A DNA stretch of 5,711 bases from Helicobacteraceae bacterium (GTDB taxonomy: Bacteria; Campylobacterota; Campylobacteria; Campylobacterales; Sulfurimonadaceae), in the NCBI GenBank assembly GCA_015488075.1, contig WFOM01000166.1, positions 1 to 5,711 of the forward strand, written 5' to 3'. The position numbers and the translations under genes were made by a program. The notes under the pieces were generated by a model that did not search any database, was not told where the DNA came from, and was given only the letters and a program-made list of their open reading frames with translations. Each line of letters opens with the position of its first letter. The stretch's first letter is position 1. Positions 1 to 5,389 of this stretch are shown piece after piece.

Positions 1-293
1 GCTTTAATCTCTCCTTCAGTCAGATAATATTTTGGCATACCCGGAAGTGATTTGTTTATATTTGAAGCAAATTCACTGTATGAAAGTTTGTTTATGGCAG
101 GAGCTCTGAACTCTTTTAAAATACCTTTGTCTTTATAAGTTGCTATGAGCTTTCCTTCCCCTTTTAATCCATGACATTTGTGACAACCTATACCTCTTGG
201 ATTTTTATATAAAAGTGATGCATACTCCATCTGTGTTATAAAACTGCTCTGACCAAATATCAAAACAGGCAAAAAAACAAAAAGCAACCTCAA
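1..293 (-). CDS. Small periplasmic c-type cytochrome (class I, mono-heme), C-terminus cut by window edge
   Basis: Reading the minus strand from a TTG at 293 gives an open frame of 97 residues to the left edge. Residues 1-14 (MRLLFVFLPVLIFG) look like a short Sec signal peptide. Residues 37-41 are CHKCH, a CxxCH heme c attachment motif in a GIGCHKCHG context. Met86 in LPGMPKYY is the expected distal axial ligand, so this is a class I cytochrome c fold. In Campylobacterota such roughly 100-residue proteins are soluble periplasmic electron carriers, often feeding terminal oxidases or reductases; the specific partner cannot be told here. The start is TTG rather than the ATG at 300-298: that ATG is out of frame, meets a stop within about 37 codons, and lies directly against the AGGA ribosome-binding site, whereas the TTG is seven bases away. 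The gene is divergent from folD. Only the last few residues should be missing. The family is firm; the exact subtype is not. Confidence 0.85.
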   Translation of the reverse strand, partial: MRLLFVFLPVLIFGQSSFITQMEYASLLYKNPRGIGCHKCHGLKGEGKLIATYKDKGILKEFRAPAINKLSYSEFASNINKSLPGMPKYYLTEGEIK

Positions 294-300
294 GTTTCAT

Positions 301-304
301 TCCT
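301..304 (-). promoter_or_regulatory. Ribosome-binding site that decides the cytochrome TTG start
   Basis: The minus strand reads AGGA here. It touches the out-of-frame ATG (300-298) with no spacer but sits seven bases from the TTG at 293, a normal distance. This supports the TTG as the true start of the cytochrome gene. Confidence 0.6.
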
Positions 305-313
305 ATTAAAAAG

Positions 314-331
314 TTATTGGTATAATACCAA
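314..331. promoter_or_regulatory. Divergent promoter with symmetric extended -10 (folD rightward, cytochrome leftward)
   Basis: The sequence TTATTGGTATAATACCAA contains a perfect palindrome, TTGGTAT-A-ATACCAA, at 317-331. On the plus strand it reads TGGTATAAT, a full extended -10 (TGnTATAAT) about 30 bases before the folD ATG. On the minus strand the same bases read TGGTATTAT, an extended -10 with one mismatch, about 30 bases before the cytochrome TTG. Either direction would give a short leader of roughly 20-25 bases. No convincing -35 hexamer is seen, which is common in Campylobacterota promoters. A symmetric protein operator is an alternative reading, and both could be true. Confidence 0.6.
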
Positions 332-355
332 AAAATTTATTTAATAGGCCTGTTT

Positions 356-1210
356 ATGCAGATACTTGACGGTAAAAAATTAGCAAAAAAGATAGAACAA
401 GAAGTTGAATTTGAAACAAAAGAGTTTAAAGAAAAGACAGGAAGAGTTCCTGGACTTGCCGTTATTTTAGTTGGAAATGATCCTGCAAGTGCAACTTATG
501 TTGGAATGAAAAAAAAGGCTTGTGACAGAGTAGGATTTTATTCCGTTACCCATGAAATGCCGGAAGATATATCTCAAGAAGCGATAGAAGAAACAATTAA
601 AATGATGAACAAAAACCCAAATATTGACGGGATTTTGATCCAACTGCCGCTTCCAAAGCATATAGACACAACCAAACTTTTAGAGCTTGTTGACCCAGGC
701 AAAGATGTGGACGGTTTCCATCCATACAATGTAGGTAGACTCACAACAGGGCTTGACGGATTTGTGCCTTGCACTCCGCTTGGCGTTATGCACCTTTTGG
801 ATGAATATGATATAAATGTCCAAGGTAAAAACTGCTGTGTTGTAGGAGCAAGTAACATTGTTGGAAAACCTATGGCTTCACTACTTTTAAATGCAAATGC
901 TACAGTTGAGATTTGCCATATATATACAGATGATTTAAAAGAACATACAAAAAATGCAGATATGGTATTTGTCGGAACAGGTGTTATCAACCTTATAAAA
1001 GAAGATATGGTAAAAGATGGTGTGGTTATAGTTGACATAGGGATAAACAAAACCGAAGACGGAAAGATAGTCGGTGATGTTGATTTTGAAAAAGTAAGCA
1101 AAAAAGCCTCATATATAACCCCTGTTCCGGGCGGAGTAGGACCTATGACCATAGCCATGCTTTTGTCCAACACACTTAAAGCCGCAAAACTTCACTCAAA
1201 AGAGCATTGA
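356..1210 (+). CDS. folD: Bifunctional methylenetetrahydrofolate dehydrogenase / methenyltetrahydrofolate cyclohydrolase FolD
   Basis: FolD oxidises 5,10-methylene-THF with NADP+ and hydrolyses the product to 10-formyl-THF, supplying formyl groups for purines and initiator tRNA; it is a cytosolic homodimer. The 284-residue length is typical. The N-terminal catalytic domain has Tyr48 and Lys52 in the YVxxK motif (the lysine is the expected cyclohydrolase base), ILIQLPLP at 93-100 and KDVDGFHP at 116-123. The nucleotide-binding part has VVGASNIVGKP at 162-172, the same GASNIVG form as E. coli FolD, and the family signature ITPVPGGVGPMT lies near the C-terminus. The ATG at 356 follows a TAGG (345-348) by seven bases. 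It is the first gene after the divergent promoter, and its TGA stop shares one base with the lepB ATG (TGATG), suggesting translational coupling. Nothing in the protein looks broken. Confidence 0.97.
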   Translation: MQILDGKKLAKKIEQEVEFETKEFKEKTGRVPGLAVILVGNDPASATYVGMKKKACDRVGFYSVTHEMPEDISQEAIEETIKMMNKNPNIDGILIQLPLPKHIDTTKLLELVDPGKDVDGFHPYNVGRLTTGLDGFVPCTPLGVMHLLDEYDINVQGKNCCVVGASNIVGKPMASLLLNANATVEICHIYTDDLKEHTKNADMVFVGTGVINLIKEDMVKDGVVIVDIGINKTEDGKIVGDVDFEKVSKKASYITPVPGGVGPMTIAMLLSNTLKAAKLHSKEH

Positions 1211-2019
1211 TGAAAGACAAACTTTACAGATTTTACAAATGGTCAAACACATGGACAGGAACTATCGTTATAGTTCTTTTGGTTATATTTTTTGTAGCTC
1301 AGGCTTTTAGAATCCCAAGCGGAAGTATGAAAGACACTCTTTTAGTAGGAGATCACCTCTTTGCCAAAAAATTTGCCTACGGTATACCGATGCCATACAT
1401 ACCTTGGCTTGAGATTCCGGTAATCCCGTGGAGTGACAAACTAAAAATAGTTGACGGAGACAAACCAAAAAGAGGCGATATAGTTATTTTCAGACCTCCT
1501 CACAACCTTAAAACACACTATGTAAAAAGATGTGTCGCACTTCCTGGTGACATACTGTTTGTAAGTGACAAACAGCTATATATACATTTTAAAGAGGGTG
1601 ATGAGTGGATCAAAAAACATTACAAAGGTTATGAAACTGTATATTTTAACGGTATGCTTTTTGTCAAAAATCCATATATGAAAAACCATCCGGGTATCCA
1701 CCATGATCCAAAAATTATACAAAACGGCATATATCCACTCCCTATATTTGAATTTGGTCCAGTTCAAGTGCCTGAAAACGAATACTTCATGATGGGAGAC
1801 AACAGAGACCACTCAAACGACAGCAGATTTTGGGGGACTGTTCCATATGAAAACATAGAAGGAACTCCATGGTTTATATACTTCAGTATGGACAAAAACT
1901 GGGAGATAAGATGGGAGAGAATGTTTAAAACTCCGACAGATCTGGAAGAGCCTTACTATATAAACAAAGCAAGGGAAGAAAGACTGAGAGAGGACAAAAA
2001 CGATCATGACATCTATTGA
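1210..2019 (+). CDS. lepB: Signal peptidase I LepB
   Basis: Membrane-bound serine protease (family S26) that removes signal peptides from Sec- and Tat-exported proteins on the periplasmic side. The 269-residue protein has one N-terminal membrane anchor at about 17-33, followed at once by IPSGSMKDTL with the catalytic Ser39. Box C is RGDIVIFRPP (88-97). Box D is HYVKRCVALPGD with the catalytic Lys106. Box E is GDNRDHSNDS starting at 196. Between boxes D and E lies an insert of roughly 70 residues, and the C-terminus is a charged tail. E. coli LepB has two anchors; a single anchor is usual in Campylobacterota. I chose the ATG at 1210, which overlaps the folD stop by one base, over the TTG immediately before it at 1207. 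The start has only a weak ribosome-binding site, so coupling to folD translation is likely. The 3' end overlaps the next gene by 14 bases. Confidence 0.96.
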   Translation: MKDKLYRFYKWSNTWTGTIVIVLLVIFFVAQAFRIPSGSMKDTLLVGDHLFAKKFAYGIPMPYIPWLEIPVIPWSDKLKIVDGDKPKRGDIVIFRPPHNLKTHYVKRCVALPGDILFVSDKQLYIHFKEGDEWIKKHYKGYETVYFNGMLFVKNPYMKNHPGIHHDPKIIQNGIYPLPIFEFGPVQVPENEYFMMGDNRDHSNDSRFWGTVPYENIEGTPWFIYFSMDKNWEIRWERMFKTPTDLEEPYYINKAREERLREDKNDHDIY

Positions 2020-2683
2020 TCTTTTAAAAATAGTAGCAGGTGTTGTTGCACTAGCTATAGCGATAATCGGTCATGAGATAATGCATGGATACATAGCCCA
2101 CAAATACGGCGATGATACTGCAAAATCTCTCGGCAGGCTCTCGATAAATCCACTCGTTCATATTGATTTGTTTGGAACTATCATAGTTCCTGCTATGCTC
2201 TATTTTATACCGGTTTTATTTGGAAGTGACGGAGGATTTTTATTTGGCTGGGCAAAACCGGTGCCGATTGACATGAGAAAAGTTCATCAAAACGGCGGTT
2301 ACAATGCAGCTATGCAGGTTGACCTTGCAGGGATAGTATATAATTTCACTTTGGCTGTATTTGCATCCATAGTTCTAAGTGCAATGCATCAGCCTCTTAC
2401 AACTGATGGATATTTTTATATCTTCTTGTATATACTGGTTATACAGATACTGGTTATAAATGTAGTTTTGGGAGTTTTCAATCTTCTGCCCATACCACAG
2501 TTTGACGGTGCACATTTTGTAGAACATTTAAGCCTCAAGTTTGGTTACCGCAAAATTGCAGAAACTTTCAGAAGACTTGAGCCTTACGGGATGTTTTTTG
2601 TTTTAGTTCTTCTGGTAACTCCTTTAAAAAACTATCTTCTTGTTCTTCCTGTTGAAACAATACTTTCACTTCTTGTAAACTGA
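2006..2683 (+). CDS. Site-2 protease family (M50) intramembrane zinc metalloprotease
   Basis: A 225-residue polytopic membrane protein with the two site-2 protease signatures. The first is HEIMH at 23-27 inside the first hydrophobic segment (zinc ligands His23 and His27, catalytic Glu24). The second is NLLPIPQFDG at 159-168, supplying Asp167 as third zinc ligand. Hydrophobic segments fall near 9-28, 53-71, 105-127, 137-163 and 193-223. There is no PDZ domain, so it is the compact type rather than RseP/RasP. Known relatives cleave membrane-embedded peptides such as anti-sigma factors or leftover signal peptides; the substrate here is unknown. The gene overlaps the end of lepB by 14 bases and has GAGAGGA (1988-1994) about 11 bases before its ATG. 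From memory, H. pylori HP0575 holds the equivalent position. The last codons lie within a degenerate 21-bp tandem repeat. Family assignment is strong; specific function is inference. Confidence 0.92.
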   Translation: MTSIDLLKIVAGVVALAIAIIGHEIMHGYIAHKYGDDTAKSLGRLSINPLVHIDLFGTIIVPAMLYFIPVLFGSDGGFLFGWAKPVPIDMRKVHQNGGYNAAMQVDLAGIVYNFTLAVFASIVLSAMHQPLTTDGYFYIFLYILVIQILVINVVLGVFNLLPIPQFDGAHFVEHLSLKFGYRKIAETFRRLEPYGMFFVLVLLVTPLKNYLLVLPVETILSLLVN

Positions 2684-2714
2684 TTTAACTATTTTGCAAA
2701 CTGATTCAAAAGAC
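2673..2714. repeat. Degenerate 21-bp tandem duplication at the 3' end of the M50 protease gene
   Basis: Two units, 2673-2693 and 2694-2714, are directly adjacent. Their first 16 bases read TTGyAAACTGATTyAA and match at 14 of 16 positions; the remaining five bases of each unit have diverged. The first copy includes the final codons and the TGA stop of the protease gene, and the second would encode the same Leu-Val/Ala-Asn-stop style tail. It may be an old slippage duplication, or two protein sites two helical turns apart. Chance cannot be excluded. Confidence 0.5.
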
Positions 2715-2775
2715 AAAACAAAAAAACCCCAACTCTTCATACTAAATTATAAAATTTAATGGAGTTCTTATAACT

Positions 2776-2811
2776 TTATTGGTATTATAATAAAAACAAA
2801 AATACCAATAA
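2776..2811. repeat. Perfect 11-bp inverted repeat around the rpiB promoter
   Basis: The left arm TTATTGGTATT (2776-2786) and right arm AATACCAATAA (2801-2811) are exact reverse complements separated by 14 AT-rich bases. The left arm overlaps the -10 element and the right arm runs into the rpiB ribosome-binding site. Since transcription should begin between the arms, only the right arm would be in the mRNA, so this is better read as a DNA operator or a symmetric promoter than as an RNA hairpin. The arms contain the TTGGTAT half-site also found at 317-331. Confidence 0.55.
2780..2791 (+). promoter_or_regulatory. Promoter of the rpiB-apt-trpB operon
   Basis: The segment reads TGGTATTATAAT. It offers an extended -10, TGnTATTAT (2780-2788), and overlapping it a consensus TATAAT (2786-2791). 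Either places the start of transcription near 2795-2800, about 25 bases before the rpiB ATG. There is AT-rich sequence upstream but no clear -35 hexamer. It is the only strong candidate in the 138-base gap after the M50 protease gene and closely resembles the folD promoter. Confidence 0.65.
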
Positions 2812-2821
2812 GGTTAACCAG

Positions 2822-3256
2822 ATGAAATTTTATGTTGCAACTGATCATGCCGGAGTTGATTTAAAAAACTGGACTGTAGAGTTTTTAAAAGAAAAAGGTT
2901 ACAAAGTAGAAGATCTAGGACCTTATGACAAAAACAGAGTAGATTATCCAGACTATGCCAGAAAAGTTTGCGAAGCTGTTTTAAACGACGAAGGCTCACA
3001 TGGCATACTCATATGCGGAAGCGGTATAGGCATGAGTATGGCAGCAAACAAATTCAGCGGCATAAGAGCAGCACTGTGTCATGATGCATACACTGCAAAA
3101 ATGGCAAGAGCCCATAACGATGCAAATGTTTTGTGTTTTGGTGAAAGAGTAGTTGGAGAGGGTGTTGCAGAGTCTATCATAGAAGCATGGCTTAAAAGTT
3201 CTTTTGAAGGTGGAAGACACTCCCAAAGAGTTTCAAAGATAAATCAAATCTGCTAA
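2822..3256 (+). CDS. rpiB: Ribose-5-phosphate isomerase B
   Basis: Cytosolic RpiB/LacAB-family enzyme interconverting ribulose 5-phosphate and ribose 5-phosphate in the non-oxidative pentose phosphate pathway, so it supplies the precursor of PRPP. At 144 residues it matches the family. The N-terminal ATDHAG (6-11) carries Asp8-His9 of the substrate site. ICGSGIGMSMAANK (64-77) holds Cys65, equivalent to the catalytic Cys66 of E. coli RpiB, and His98 in ARAHNDANVL matches E. coli His99. The C-terminal GGRHSQRV supplies arginines expected to bind phosphate. The catalytic Cys points to a ribose-5-phosphate isomerase rather than a LacA/LacB galactose-6-phosphate subunit, though some relatives also act on allose 6-phosphate. 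The ATG follows AAGG (2810-2813) by eight bases. First gene of the second transcription unit. Confidence 0.95.
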   Translation: MKFYVATDHAGVDLKNWTVEFLKEKGYKVEDLGPYDKNRVDYPDYARKVCEAVLNDEGSHGILICGSGIGMSMAANKFSGIRAALCHDAYTAKMARAHNDANVLCFGERVVGEGVAESIIEAWLKSSFEGGRHSQRVSKINQIC

Positions 3257-3265
3257 AGGCTGAAA

Positions 3266-3598
3266 ATGTTTTTTAAATGGTCGCTTCTTACTGTTCTTTC
3301 ATTGCTTTGTATATATCTTTTTGTAAAAATGTTTTACTTCAAAAGTATAACCTCAAGAGAGAAAAGAAGCAATGAACTTATGAAGATGACACTTCAAGAA
3401 GCAGAAATCCTTATAAGAAAATATCAAATCCAACTTCAAAGAGCACTTGGAAATGTTGATATACTCACAGAAGAGTTAAACAAACTCAGAAACGAAATGA
3501 AAGTTCTAAAACAAAGAAATGCAAAACACAGACAGGAAGTTGAAAGACTAAACAACAAGATAAAAGCACTTGAGAGCAGAATAGAAGCACTATTGTAA
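3266..3598 (+). CDS. Membrane-anchored coiled-coil protein of unknown function
   Basis: I do not recognise a named family. The 110-residue protein has one hydrophobic segment at about 4-24, then a basic stretch (KSITSREKR, 26-34), then a highly charged Lys/Glu/Arg-rich helix from about 35 to the C-terminus. Leucine, isoleucine and valine recur there at heptad-like spacing (for example [20 protein letters not shown]), so an extended coiled coil is likely. The basic residues right after the membrane segment suggest by the positive-inside rule that the coiled coil is cytoplasmic. Cys15 lies inside the hydrophobic segment without a lipobox small residue before it, so it is not a lipoprotein. The ATG is six bases after AAAGG (3255-3259), which overlaps the rpiB stop, and apt begins eight bases after this gene. 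From memory, H. pylori HP0573 sits in the same position between rpiB and apt. A scaffolding or oligomerising role is possible but unproven. Confidence 0.8.
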   Translation: MFFKWSLLTVLSLLCIYLFVKMFYFKSITSREKRSNELMKMTLQEAEILIRKYQIQLQRALGNVDILTEELNKLRNEMKVLKQRNAKHRQEVERLNNKIKALESRIEALL

Positions 3599-3606
3599 GG
3601 AGAAAC

Positions 3607-4158
3607 ATGATAACACTTTCAAAAAAAGAAAAAGAGATTATACAAAACAGTATAAGAGATGTGCACGATTTTCCAAAACCGGGAATTGTTTTTAAAGATA
3701 TAACAACACTTCTAAACGATGCCGAAGCTTTTGGTGTAACGATGAATCATCTTTATCAAAGATATAAAGATATGGGGCTGGACTTTATAGCGGGCATAGA
3801 TGCAAGAGGGTTTATATTTGGAGCAAGCCTTGCTCAAATGCTTGGCATAGGTTTTGTTCCGGTCAGAAAAAAAGGAAAACTTCCATATACGACAATCTCA
3901 CAAAAATACTCACTCGAATACGGCTTTGACGAGATAGAGATTCACATAGATGCTTTTAGAGAAAAAAAAGATGCTAAAGTTTTACTAATAGATGATTTAA
4001 TCGCAACAGGTGGAACAGCTAATGCAGCAGCTGAGCTTATAGAAAAAGCAGGTGCTAAATGTGTTGAAGCTTGTTTTATAATAGGACTTGAATTTTTAGA
4101 GGGTATTGACAAACTGAAAGAAAAAACAGATGTTTATTATCTGATTGGAGTTAACTGA
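3607..4158 (+). CDS. apt: Adenine phosphoribosyltransferase Apt
   Basis: Purine salvage enzyme joining adenine and PRPP to give AMP and pyrophosphate; cytosolic, usually a homodimer. The 183-residue protein is full length. [13 protein letters not shown] (21-33) is the N-terminal Apt signature. [11 protein letters not shown] (62-72) is the conserved loop with Arg67. [10 protein letters not shown] (84-93) is the flexible-loop start typical of Apt. [13 protein letters not shown] (125-137) is the PRPP-binding motif with the Asp129-Asp130 pair. These together separate it from xanthine or hypoxanthine transferases. A strong AAGGAG (3597-3602) lies four bases before the ATG and overlaps the stop of the preceding coiled-coil gene. 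The apt TGA shares one base with the trpB ATG. Position after rpiB fits a supply line of ribose 5-phosphate to PRPP to AMP, though PRPP synthetase is not in view. Confidence 0.96.
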   Translation: MITLSKKEKEIIQNSIRDVHDFPKPGIVFKDITTLLNDAEAFGVTMNHLYQRYKDMGLDFIAGIDARGFIFGASLAQMLGIGFVPVRKKGKLPYTTISQKYSLEYGFDEIEIHIDAFREKKDAKVLLIDDLIATGGTANAAAELIEKAGAKCVEACFIIGLEFLEGIDKLKEKTDVYYLIGVN

Positions 4159-5360
4159 TGAGTTTTTATATACCAAAACCAAGCAAATATGACCCGGATG
4201 AACTGGGGCATTACGGTATATTTGGAGGCAGATATGTTCCAGAAACACTTATGCCTGCACTATTAAAACTAAATGAAGAATACAAACAAATTAGATTTGA
4301 TAAAGATTTTTGGTCTGAAGTAAATTACTACTTAAAAGAGTATGTTGGAAGAGAAACACCACTTTATTTTGCAAACAATATCTCAAATGAACTTGGTGCT
4401 AAAGTTTATTTTAAAAGAGAAGATTTAAACCATACAGGTGCTCATAAAGTAAATAATGTTATAGCTCAAGGGCTTATGGCAAAAAGGCTTGGTTATAAAA
4501 AGGTTATAGCAGAAACTGGAGCAGGTCAGCATGGAGTTGCAACTGCAACAATAGCAGCACTTCTTGGTTTAGAGTGTGAAATATTTATGGGTGTAAAAGA
4601 TGTTGCAAGACAAGAGCTAAATGTTTTTAGAATGAAACTTCTTGGTGCTAAAGTTCATGCAGTAAAAAGTGGAAGTCAAACATTAAAAGATGCTATGAAT
4701 GATGCAATAAGACACTGGGTAACAAACGCAAGAGATACTTTTTATGTTATAGGAACAGTAGCAGGTCCTCACCCCTACCCTTTAATGGTTAGAGATTTTC
4801 AAGCAATTATAGGCTTTGAAGCAAGAGCTCAAATTTTAGAAAAAGAAAATCGCCTTCCTGATTATGTGATAGCTTGTATTGGTGGTGGAAGTAATGCTAT
4901 TGGAATTTTTCAACATTTTTTAGAAGATAAAGAGGTTGAGTGTATAGGGATTGAAGCTGGAGGGCTTGGAATTGATGATAAAAACGGATGTAGCCTACAA
5001 AAAGGAAGACCTGGTGTGTTGCATGGGCAGATGAGCTATCTTTTGCAAGATGAGGATGGACAGATACTTGAAGCACACTCTATCTCAGCAGGTCTAGATT
5101 ACCCTGGTATTGGACCAGAACATGCATTTCATAAAGAAAACGGTAGTGTAAGTTATGACTATATAACCGACAAAGAAGCACTTGATGCATTTGTTTGGCT
5201 TTCACAAAAAGAAGGAATCATACCTGCGTTTGAGAGCTCTCATGCCGTGGCATATCTTAAAAAATTAAAAGATATTAAAGATAAACTCATCATAGTAAAT
5301 CTATCCGGCCGTGGTGACAAAGATATGATACAGGCAAAAGATTTATTACATTTTGATTAA
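4158..5360 (+). CDS. trpB: Tryptophan synthase beta chain TrpB
   Basis: PLP enzyme that condenses indole with L-serine to give tryptophan, normally in an alpha2-beta2 complex with TrpA. The 400-residue protein is full length. [16 protein letters not shown] (20-35) is the standard TrpB N-terminus. Lys97 in HTGAHKVNN (92-100) is the PLP Schiff-base lysine. Glu119 in AETGAGQHG (118-126) is the catalytic glutamate. GGGSN (242-246) binds the PLP phosphate, and [10 protein letters not shown] lies near the C-terminus. The sequence is the TrpA-partnered TrpB1 type, not the longer TrpB2 type. Its ATG shares one base with the apt TGA and follows GGAG (4147-4150) by seven bases, so it is translationally linked to apt rather than to trpA, which is absent here; scattered trp genes are common in Campylobacterota. 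Asp codon choice in the body (nearly all GAT) differs from lepB. It is the last gene before a hairpin terminator. Confidence 0.97.
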   Translation: MSFYIPKPSKYDPDELGHYGIFGGRYVPETLMPALLKLNEEYKQIRFDKDFWSEVNYYLKEYVGRETPLYFANNISNELGAKVYFKREDLNHTGAHKVNNVIAQGLMAKRLGYKKVIAETGAGQHGVATATIAALLGLECEIFMGVKDVARQELNVFRMKLLGAKVHAVKSGSQTLKDAMNDAIRHWVTNARDTFYVIGTVAGPHPYPLMVRDFQAIIGFEARAQILEKENRLPDYVIACIGGGSNAIGIFQHFLEDKEVECIGIEAGGLGIDDKNGCSLQKGRPGVLHGQMSYLLQDEDGQILEAHSISAGLDYPGIGPEHAFHKENGSVSYDYITDKEALDAFVWLSQKEGIIPAFESSHAVAYLKKLKDIKDKLIIVNLSGRGDKDMIQAKDLLHFD

Positions 5361-5362
5361 AT

Positions 5363-5389
5363 AAAAGCAAAAGCTATTTTTTTGCTTTT
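5363..5389. terminator. Hairpin terminator shared by trpB and the convergent minus-strand gene
   Basis: AAAAGCAAAA (5363-5372) and TTTTGCTTTT (5380-5389) are perfect 10-bp inverted arms around a seven-base loop. It begins two bases after the trpB stop. The U tract lies mainly inside the stem in both directions, with a few further Ts on the minus strand. The TAG stop of the minus-strand gene lies in the loop, and that gene's last codons are part of the stem. The stem is AT-rich, so its strength is uncertain, but position and symmetry fit a bidirectional terminator. Confidence 0.7.

Noticed and set aside
574..1173. A 199-codon open frame on the minus strand inside folD
   Set aside because: It lies wholly opposite the well-supported folD gene, shows no recognisable motif and a Ser/Thr/Pro-rich composition typical of an antisense shadow of an AT-rich gene.
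1207..1212. TTG at 1207 as the lepB start
   Set aside because: The ATG directly after it at 1210 gives the normal TGATG coupling with the folD stop; the TTG would add just one residue.
1576..2007. Two short minus-strand open frames opposite lepB
   Set aside because: Both are antisense to a gene with all signal peptidase boxes intact; neither has a plausible ribosome-binding site or recognisable content.
2715..2770. Possible leftward terminator or small RNA in the gap after the M50 gene (AACTC...GAGTT pairing, a run of seven Ts on the minus strand, and the AT palindrome TAAATT-ATAA-AATTTA at 2743-2758)
   Set aside because: The paired arms are only five or six bases, almost all A/T, and not placed next to the T run. 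No minus-strand gene ends here. I see no supported structure beyond AT-rich sequence upstream of the rpiB promoter.
2996..3226. A minus-strand frame opposite rpiB rich in Cys and Ser
   Set aside because: It mirrors rpiB codons and has no independent support.
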